Below, one piece after another: positions 57,243 to 64,000 of a stretch of DNA of 64,000 nucleotides. Position numbers and translations under genes: made by a program. The notes under the pieces were generated by a model that worked only from the letters and a program-made list of their open reading frames with translations, had not been told where the DNA came from and ran no database searches. Each line of letters opens with the position of its first letter. Within the stretch, counting starts at the first letter, position 1. The stretch covers positions 9,967,724-10,031,723 of the forward strand of contig NC_084815.1 in assembly GCF_963583255.1 (NCBI RefSeq), read 5' to 3'. This DNA is from Pyrus communis. Taxonomy: Eukaryota > Streptophyta > Magnoliopsida > Rosales > Rosaceae.

Positions 57243-59066
57243 TAACACAATGATGAGGATTTGGTTTTAAATTACATGACTATTATAGAATGTTGTAAAC
57301 ATGGCTGGAAGTTGATTTATGCTTTGGTTTATGCTTGGTTATGGTTATAGCTTATGAATTCACATATAATTACAAAGAGAAAATCTGTTTTTGTAACATG
57401 CTTGAACGAAGGAACTTAAACTAAAGCTACATCCTTGTGAGACTTGAGCCTATAACGTTCTTTGGAGAGTATAATTCTGTGATTTCTTGTTTTCTAAAGT
57501 CGTTGCATGATCTCATCATTCTTTGCTTGGTTGCTACTTGGAATGCATTTCATTATAGTTCCAAATACTAGAACTCATGCCCAATTCATTCAAAGCATGA
57601 TATTGATTGCATAACATACAATAAGATGAAGTTGTTAGTCAAACCAAAGCCAAAAAGCCTATCCCTTTTCACATGTATTGTAGGATTACCCCTTTTTCGC
57701 CTTTTCAAGCTTATTTTCTTTGTTAACCACATTATCCTCACCTAGCTTAGATTAGGACTTTCCATACCCTTGTTCTTAAAGGATAGTGAAGCATGACTTA
57801 GAATGAACTCCTTTTGATCAATATATTGCAGAAAATAAGTGTGGGGGAAGATAATAGGGCATGGCCAAAGAATGAAATAAAGAAAAAGAAAAGAAAAAAA
57901 AATTCGTGGAAAAATAAAAAGAAATTAGAAAAGTGTAGAAAAGAAAGAAAAAGAGTTGAAAAATAAGTGAGAATGATCTCACAAGTATTGGTTATTGAAG
58001 GAAGGGTCCAAAAGAGTGAATTTGACCCTAATTGTGCATGAATCTTCCCTTGTGTTTAAAAGTTGATTTCTGCCATTAAAAGTGAGTTTAGGTGTCAATT
58101 TCATTACTTTGCTTCCTATTGCTTTAAGAACCTTTGTTTTACTTTACCTTTCTTTGTTAAACCATTACCCTTAGCCCTGTTACAACCCTCAACTTCTATC
58201 TTGATGTTATGTGTTCAATTTGTGGAGTTTGAATTTGGTATGAGCTTATGGAATCACTGGTTCTCATTCTAAGTAGTAGCATTCCATTCATGAGATCATA
58301 TTCATGTCATTGTCGTAAATCCAGAAAATGCTTTCTTTGATATAACATATGTGAGTGTTAGAATTCATATTTACATCAATCTCCTCACATATACCTAGTG
58401 TAGGGTGTGGAGTTAGAAAATCTGTGTGAAAATTGAGTGCATTCTAGTAAGGTATTGAGGGAATTCTCTAAGGCATGTTACTACATTCAAAATGATGTTT
58501 TAATTGATTGAATGTGAAATAATAAGTGGTAACTATGATTAAGTGTTTGTTGAAGTGTAAAGTAAGCTAAATGTTGTGGGAATGATGTTCTATATTGTGT
58601 CATGTTCGTTTGAAATCCCTGAGATACATGTTGGAAGGTTTAGAATGTGTTTTGGTTTGTTTTTAGTTTCTTTCGTTTTGTTTTGCTCGAGGACTAGCAA
58701 AAGCTAAGTGTGGGGGAATTTGATAGGAGCATATTTATGCGACTTAATTGGCTTGTTCTCGTGCATTTACATTGTGTTTCTTTAGTTATTTTAGTCCTTT
58801 ATGCCATTTTCGTGTGTTTCTAGGTTCATATGGCTAAGGAAGCAAAAAGGTGCATTTTGGAGCAAAATTGGGCTTGGAATGGATAGCTTATGTTTGGAGC
58901 CAAGGTGTTGGACGAAATTGAGGCACCTTAGGACACAAAACAATGGCCCTAGCCCAATTACATAACCTTGCCATGGCTTATCCCTTCTCCCCTTTCCTTG
59001 CCATGCAAACCACCCTATTTTAGGCCCATTCTATGTACTTAAACCTTAGCCCTTTAACCTTGCAGC
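57243..59066 (+). mobile_element. B5: 3' end of a B element
   Basis: 3' non-coding region from TAACACAATGATGAGG (about 10 bp downstream of the GGTAC site), second tract AAGTGTGGGGG (57837-57846), A-rich tract (57870-57960), pre-PPT hairpin (58681-58702), PPT CTAAGTGTGGGGGAATT (58704-58720) and the first 346 bp of the 3' LTR (58721-59066), which is cut by the B6 LTR. No gene. Confidence 0.85.
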
Positions 59067-61040
59067 TGATAGGAGCATATTTAGGCGACTTACTTAGCTT
59101 GTTTTCGTGCATTTATATTGTTAATTCATAGTTGTTTTAGTAGTTTAAGCCATTTTCGTGTGTTTTTAGGTTCATATGGCTAAGGAAGCAAAAAGATGCA
59201 TTTTGGAGCATTTTGGAGCAAAATTGGACTTGGAATGGATAGCTTATGTTTGGAGCAAAAGGAATGGACGAAATTGAAGGATTCCTAATCCATTGCAGCC
59301 ACATGCATTCACTCTTCATAAATCAGCCACATGCACATTCAATCATTCACACCAAAACCTTGCACATGCAATCCCTTTAATTAATTCAACCTAGCTGTCA
59401 TTGCACATGCATTCACTCTTTAACCCACATGCATTTCCACCAACATGCACTCCCATTCTTTAATCCATTCAGCCACAAGACATTATCATTGCACCACATT
59501 CAGCCATTCCACATGCTATTTCAGCCACATGCACTCATAATCATTCAGCCAACTTTGCACATGCATTCATCATCATAACCTAGCTGTCATGTTCCCTCTT
59601 TTTCACCTATAAATAAGCATCCATTGCAGCCACAATTCATTCATTCTTCCATACATTCAGAAATTCACAAAGCAACAAAACCCCTTGTGCCGTGAGTTCC
59701 CTATCAATCCAAACACCATCCCTTCCATTTTCACCACTCCTCAAACCATTCACACCATCAAACTATCCTTAGACCTTGTGCTACAACGAAGAGGAAGATA
59801 AGAGGGCCTAAACGTTCATACAATTCAAGTTTGAGTTGTTGGAATGTTTAGGTGTTTCTTTGATTTCAATGTTTAATTTCAATACTGTTTTGTACGAATG
59901 AGGAATGGAAGAGAAGAGGGCCTAAACGTTCATACAATTCAAGTTTGAGTTGTTGGAATGTTTAGGTGTTTCTTTGATTCTCTTTGTTTTGTACGTATGA
60001 GGAACTAAACCCCCCTTGGCTAGGGGGGAATTCGAAATATATGTTTATGCTTGCATTTTGATTTGATTACTTCTAATTGCGTTTCATAAGTTGTGGATTC
60101 AATTTGTTTAACCGTTTGATTGATAACTTATTTATGTATGTTTATTGAGAGTGCACGCTTAATTTTCATGCATGAATATGACGCTAGAATATAAGTGAGT
60201 TTCACCTAATAGTTATGAACTTATATTCACAAGTAGTGGAGGTTGCTTATAAACAATCGCGTTAAACGAATCCTTGGCATAAGTTTCATGCGTATTCCAT
60301 AGTTATGAATGCCTCGTCGATGTTTATGATTTCCGTTGAACTTAATGATCCTTGTTGAATGTCTCTATCATGCGTATTCCATAGTTAGGGACTTTGATTA
60401 GGAATAATTTGGTTGTAATGCGTATTCCATTCAATCCAATGAATCTAGGGAAATCTGAAAGTTAATTTAAGCGGATCTAATTAACTTGGAGCATTGAGAA
60501 TTCATGGTTTATTGAAATGCAATTGGAAATCGTTTTATTATGCAAGTGTAACATGTGTGAAGATGAACCCCTTGGCTAGCTTCCATTCATTCCATTTCAT
60601 CAAATTCATATTTACATTCTGCTTTAATTACAATTTGTTCATTTGGTTTAATTTCGTCAAAACTCAATCCCCCTTTACTTTATTGTCCAATTTAGTTAGA
60701 AAGTGTCTTAGTTTATGTTTCTAAGTGTTTTGATTCAATTTATTACATAATTTCGTCCAAATTCACCAAAGTGCTAAAAACTGCCCAGAAAGTGTTTTTA
60801 AGGCAGTTTTGAGTGTTTTGGGTGATGTTTGAGTCTTTTGGTTTGTTTTAGTGTTTTAAAGTTTAGTTTTGCATTCTTTGAGTCTAGTATAGTGTTTTAT
60901 ATTGTGTTTTTACGTTTTTGAGTCAAATCCAAGTGATTAACAATCCCTCCTAATCCCCGGTCCAGAACGATCCCTACTTCCATACTTACTACAATTGTCA
61001 AAAAGAGGGTTTAATTTGTGTGCGTATAATTCTCGCATCA
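59067..61040 (+). repeat. 5' LTR of B6 (1974 bp)
   Basis: TGATAGGAGCATATTTAGG...TTCTCGCATCA. RY motifs (59302-59570), TATA 59608-59615, hairpins 59807-59852 and 59921-59966, C/G hairpin near 60008-60028, stem arms 60774-60785 and 60802-60813 (one mismatch). Confidence 0.92.
59608..59615 (+). promoter_or_regulatory. LTR TATA box (B6)
   Basis: TATAAATA after CTAGCTGTCATGTTCCC, the shared core-promoter block. As a 5' LTR promoter it would drive the B6 genomic RNA. Confidence 0.8.
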
Positions 61041-61045
61041 AATTT

Positions 61046-61063
61046 TGGCGCCGTTGCTGGGGA
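61046..61063 (+). other. B6 primer-binding site (tRNA-Asp)
   Basis: TGGCGCCGTTGCTGGGGA, one base different from the B4 and C2 sites, five bases after the LTR end. Confidence 0.9.
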
Positions 61064-61170
61064 TTAGCAAATTTGCTAATCTCTTGGATTGTTCGTTTTT
61101 GTTATGTATTTTAGTTTTAGTTTTTGATTTTTGTTTTGTTTGTTGATTTCAAGTACTAGAGAAGCACAAC

Positions 61171-62205
61171 ATGGCACTTGATAATGCTTCTCTTTTGTCA
61201 CAGCTCATGGAGAGGTTCCAAATGCAAAGCGTTGGTACATTTGATCTTCAATCAAGGAATAACGTGTTTTCCAATACTTACAATTCGGATTGGAGTGATC
61301 ATTCAACTTCTATGTGGTGGGAACCTCAAAATGTTCAACAAGAAGGATATTGGCAGCCACCTCATATTCAATATGCCCAACCAAACTCAAGTTCGTCAAT
61401 AGATTATAATCAAAAGCTTAATGAATTAATTTGTTTGGTGCAGGGCTCACAAAATCAAGTCAAGGAGGGCCAAAATCAAGACAAAAGGTTGGACCACTTG
61501 GAAAAGCAAATTGGGCAGATCGCGGAGTTCGTAGGACAATTTCGAGACCAAGGCGAACTCCCTAGTTCAACCACTGCAAATCCGAAGGGAGAATTTGAAA
61601 CTGCCAAGGAAATCATGTTGAGAAGTGACAAGGAGGTTGGAACGGACCCTCAACCATCAAAATCAAATCACAAGGAAGAGGAATACACCCAACCCACGGC
61701 AAGGGTGGAAACACCTTTACCGGAGGCACCTATTGCTCCTATGCCATCTAATTCAGGTATGGTTGTTCCAAATTTCATTATTTTTAACCCCGTTCCAACA
61801 AGTATCCCTATTCCTTGCAGATTCATGACTTCCAAGGAAGAAGAAGGTGAAAAAGACATCTTGGAAGCCCTTCCAAAGGTGAAAAGTAGGGAATGTCATG
61901 AATTCATCAAAGAGGACGTTCTTGAACCCACAAAACCCAAAGAAGTTGAATTTGATGACATTGGACAAGTCATAACCATCACATGCAATCTAGCCAAGTC
62001 CAATATCCCTGAAACTTTCAAAGGAGTGGTGTTTGTCATTGAGTTCTTGTCGGACATAACAAGTAAGTCATCTTTTCCAAATTCCATTACATTTTATACT
62101 AACTTGCTGTTTTTTATGAATCAGGCACCTACGCTAGAATTCAAACCAATGCCGGTTCACTTCAAGTATCACCTTCCATTCAATGACCAATTCCATGCCG
62201 TTTGA
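61171..62205 (+). CDS. Gag-derived ORF of B6 (longest copy, intact)
   Basis: 344 residues. The start context ACAACATGGC is good for plants and is the first ATG of the frame after the PBS leader. A Q/N/W-rich N-terminal part (residues 1-100) is followed by LEKQIGQIAEFVGQFRDQGE (about 110-130), a segment with ETAKEIMLRSDKE resembling Athila gag, an acidic central part, and LEFKPMPVHFKYHLPF near the end, which corresponds to the first residues of pol in C1. No capsid fold, CCHC knuckle or protease site remains. The element must rely on another element for particle proteins. A TGA at 62203-62205 is followed within nine bases by poly(A). Confidence 0.78.
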   Translation: MALDNASLLSQLMERFQMQSVGTFDLQSRNNVFSNTYNSDWSDHSTSMWWEPQNVQQEGYWQPPHIQYAQPNSSSSIDYNQKLNELICLVQGSQNQVKEGQNQDKRLDHLEKQIGQIAEFVGQFRDQGELPSSTTANPKGEFETAKEIMLRSDKEVGTDPQPSKSNHKEEEYTQPTARVETPLPEAPIAPMPSNSGMVVPNFIIFNPVPTSIPIPCRFMTSKEEEGEKDILEALPKVKSRECHEFIKEDVLEPTKPKEVEFDDIGQVITITCNLAKSNIPETFKGVVFVIEFLSDITSKSSFPNSITFYTNLLFFMNQAPTLEFKPMPVHFKYHLPFNDQFHAV

Positions 62206-62207
62206 TT

Positions 62208-62213
<6 letters not shown>

Positions 62214-62246
<33 letters not shown>
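62214..62246 (+). repeat. Internal poly(A) tract of B6
   Basis: About 33 A directly after the gag-derived ORF, then an A-rich stretch and the end of the antisense ORF. Confidence 0.9.
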
Positions 62247-62253
<7 letters not shown>

Positions 62254-62275
62254 GAAAAATAAAAGAATGTAACCT

Positions 62276-62550
62276 TCACAAAGGTTGTTTGCTTGAAGCC
62301 CCACTACTTGGCAAAACTCTCGGAGCAGGAGGCATCGAAGCGAGAGGCATCGAAGCGGGAGGCATCAAAGAAGAGGCCACAATACTTGGTGGAACGCTAG
62401 ATGACCCAGGAAAGAGGTGCCTCTGGAGATAAGCCGCAAACCTTTGACGGTCACTTTGAATCCGACCTTCAGATTCTTGCAGCTCGTCAAGCTTCCTCTT
62501 CATGCCCGTCGAATAATTGTTGGCAAGCACGTGCAAACTTCTATTCTCGT
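62276..62550 (-). pseudogene. Antisense coiled-coil ORF of B6, N-terminus lost
   Basis: Only the C-terminal ~91 residues remain, from ENRSLHVLANNYSTGMKRK through QRHLFPGSSS to a shortened MPPASMPLAS-type tail. The remaining frame is open. The N-terminal two thirds are cut off by the B7 LTR at 62551/62552. Confidence 0.85.
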
Positions 62551-62551
62551 G

Positions 62552-64000
62552 TGATAGGAGCATATTCATGCGACTTAAATGGCTTGTTCTCGTGCATTTA
62601 CGTTATGTTTCTTTAGTTATTTTAGTACTTTAAGCTATTTTCGTGTGTTTGTAGGTCCAAAGGGCTAAAGGAGCAAAAAGATGCATTTTGGAGACTTTTG
62701 GAGCACTTTTGGGCTAAGGATGGATAGCTTATGCTTGGAGCCAAAGTGTTGGACGAAATTGAAGACCTAATTGAAGACCAAAGTGTTGGAACCTTGTTCT
62801 CTTTAGTTCTAGGACATTTAATCCTTTTCTTTATCCATTGCACATGCATCTCCATAAACCATCAACACATTTTCACCAACAATCTGCCCAAAAGCCGTGC
62901 ATCACACATGCATTTCCAGCTCCCCCCTCTTGCATTCCCATCACATTCCACATGCACTTCCACCTTTCCTCCACCATTCATACACTTTCCAGCCATCTTC
63001 CACACCCTTTAATCATTCAAACATACACCCATTCACCACCAGAAATCATCATTGCCGTGCATACCCTCATTCTTTCATCATTTCAGCTACTTCATCATTC
63101 CATCAGATTTCACAACCTAATTCACATGTACATTCATCCACCTTTCTCCCAAAAACCGTGCACATGCATTCATTATTCATTCACTTTGCATCCTTTAATT
63201 TAATCACATGCACATTCAAACAAACACAACATCTAGCCGTGCAAAACATTATCATTTCATTTCACATTCATTTTCAGCAATCACTTCACATGCACAAGCC
63301 ACTCCACATGCACCCAAGCCACATGCACTCCCATCCATTTCATCATTTCAGCCACAAGACATTATCATTGCACCACAATCAGCCATTGCACATGCATTTC
63401 CACCCACATGCACTTTAATCATTCAATCACACCATCACACATTCATTCTCCAACCTTGCCGTGAGTTCCCATCAGAAAATCCACTTCATTGCACATGTAT
63501 TTCCTTCATCATTTCACAACCTAATTCACATGCAAACACAATCTGCCATCATTCACAGAAAACACCATCATTGACGTGACTTTCCCATCCAAATGCACCA
63601 CAAATCAGCACATGCACCACCAATTCAGCCAACACATGCTTTCACATGCATTTTCAGATTGTCCCCTTGCACATGCAGCCACATATTCATTGCACATGCA
63701 ATTCCAACCCACATGCATCCTTTAATCATTCAAACATACAGCCACATTCCCTCATAGCTGTCATGTTCCCCCCATTTCACCTATAAATAAGCATCCATTG
63801 CATTCATTCCCATTCATTCTTCCACATTTCAGAAAATCATCCATTCACACCAAGAAACATCCCCTTGGCCGTGAGTTTCCCTACAAATCCAAACACCACT
63901 CCTCTTTCATTTCCATCACTCCCCAAACCATTCACACCATCAAACTATCCTTAGACCTTGTGCTACAATAAAGAGGAAGAGAAGAGGGCCTAAACGTTCA
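62552..64000 (+). repeat. B7: B LTR running off the window
   Basis: Starts TGATAGGAGCATATTCATGCG, the B2 subtype rather than the B6 subtype, so it is not the 3' partner LTR of B6. Very dense CATGCA array (about 62845-63725), TATA 63782-63789, and the start of the 46-nt hairpin at 63989. No gene; ORFs here are repeat artefacts. Confidence 0.92.
63782..63789 (+). promoter_or_regulatory. LTR TATA box (B7)
   Basis: TATAAATA after AGCTGTCATGTTCCCCCC. Confidence 0.78.

Larger units (their letters stand above)
59067..62551 (+). mobile_element. B6: cassette-bearing B element with intact 5' end
   Basis: Full 5' LTR, PBS, complete gag-derived ORF, poly(A) and the 3' third of the antisense ORF. It is cut at 62551 by a B LTR of another subtype (B7), so the rest of the cassette, 3' region and PPT are missing. 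Confidence 0.85.

Noticed and set aside
61046..61063. tRNA-like genes near the PBS sites
   Set aside because: Only the 18-nt complement of a tRNA 3' end is present; no cloverleaf, so these are primer-binding sites.
59067..64000. B6 and B7 LTRs as the two LTRs of one element
   Set aside because: Their heads belong to different subtypes (CATATTTAGGCGAC against CATATTCATGCGAC), and there is no PPT before 62552, where the sequence breaks off inside the antisense ORF.

Overview
This is a 64 kb stretch of plant nuclear DNA made entirely of LTR retrotransposons. I found no host gene, tRNA, rRNA or CRISPR. Plant origin is shown by a Ty3/gypsy chromovirus (PBS for initiator tRNA-Met, C-terminal chromodomain) and by Athila-type Ty3/gypsy elements (PBS for tRNA-Asp, [15 protein letters not shown] integrase). 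The density and nesting suggest pericentromeric or other gene-poor heterochromatin of a dicot. A woody Rosaceae genome is only a guess. I use three family names. Family A is a Tekay/Del-like chromovirus with LTRs starting TGTGACATCCC. Family B is an Athila-like family with LTRs running TGATAGGAGCAT...GCATCA. Family C is a second Athila-like family with LTRs running TGATAAGTCAC...ATACATCA.

Layout. 1-8266: young family A element A1 on the minus strand, one intact 1.6 kb-residue polyprotein, near-identical LTRs, left end outside the window. 8267-9907: reversed B LTR that A1 entered. 9908-17914: B1, a B element (+) with frameshifted RNase H/integrase, a reversed solo LTR (11840-14003, TSD GGTAC) in its 3' non-coding region, and a 3' LTR. 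17915-26199: C1 (+), gag-pol with two in-frame stops, then its 3' LTR. 26200-30264: patchwork of B LTR pieces in both orientations. 30265-32252: older A LTR (A2). 32253-38186: C2 (-), truncated pol, PBS and 5' LTR. 38187-50836: B2 and B3 (+). 50837-57242: B4 (-). 57243-59066: B5 (+). 59067-62551: B6 (+). 62552-64000: another B LTR running off the end. The left part reads as a five-level nest: B LTR contains C1, which contains B1, which contains a reversed B element, which contains A1.

The most interesting system is the derived form of family B (B3, B4, B6, remnant in B2). These are non-autonomous elements that keep the LTRs, PBS, PPT and a short gag-derived ORF. Nearly all of pol is replaced by an internal poly(A) tract plus an inverted cassette of about 2 kb. 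The cassette carries its own upstream region and an antisense ORF of about 230 residues (coiled coil plus a proline-rich repeat tail), open and highly similar in two separate copies. B1 shows what the pol-bearing relative looks like.

A second theme is conserved RNA-structure candidates shared by many copies. They include an LTR stem with a compensatory base change, a 46-nt hairpin duplicated 118 bp apart, a post-integrase hairpin with loop AGGCAA, hairpins directly before the PPT in both lineages, and reiterated AAGTGTGGGGG tracts. The U3 regions carry either dense CATGCA (RY) arrays, GATAAG-type arrays, or both, upstream of clear TATA boxes. All reading is by eye: ages, percentages and family names are estimates, and no alignment or database search was run.
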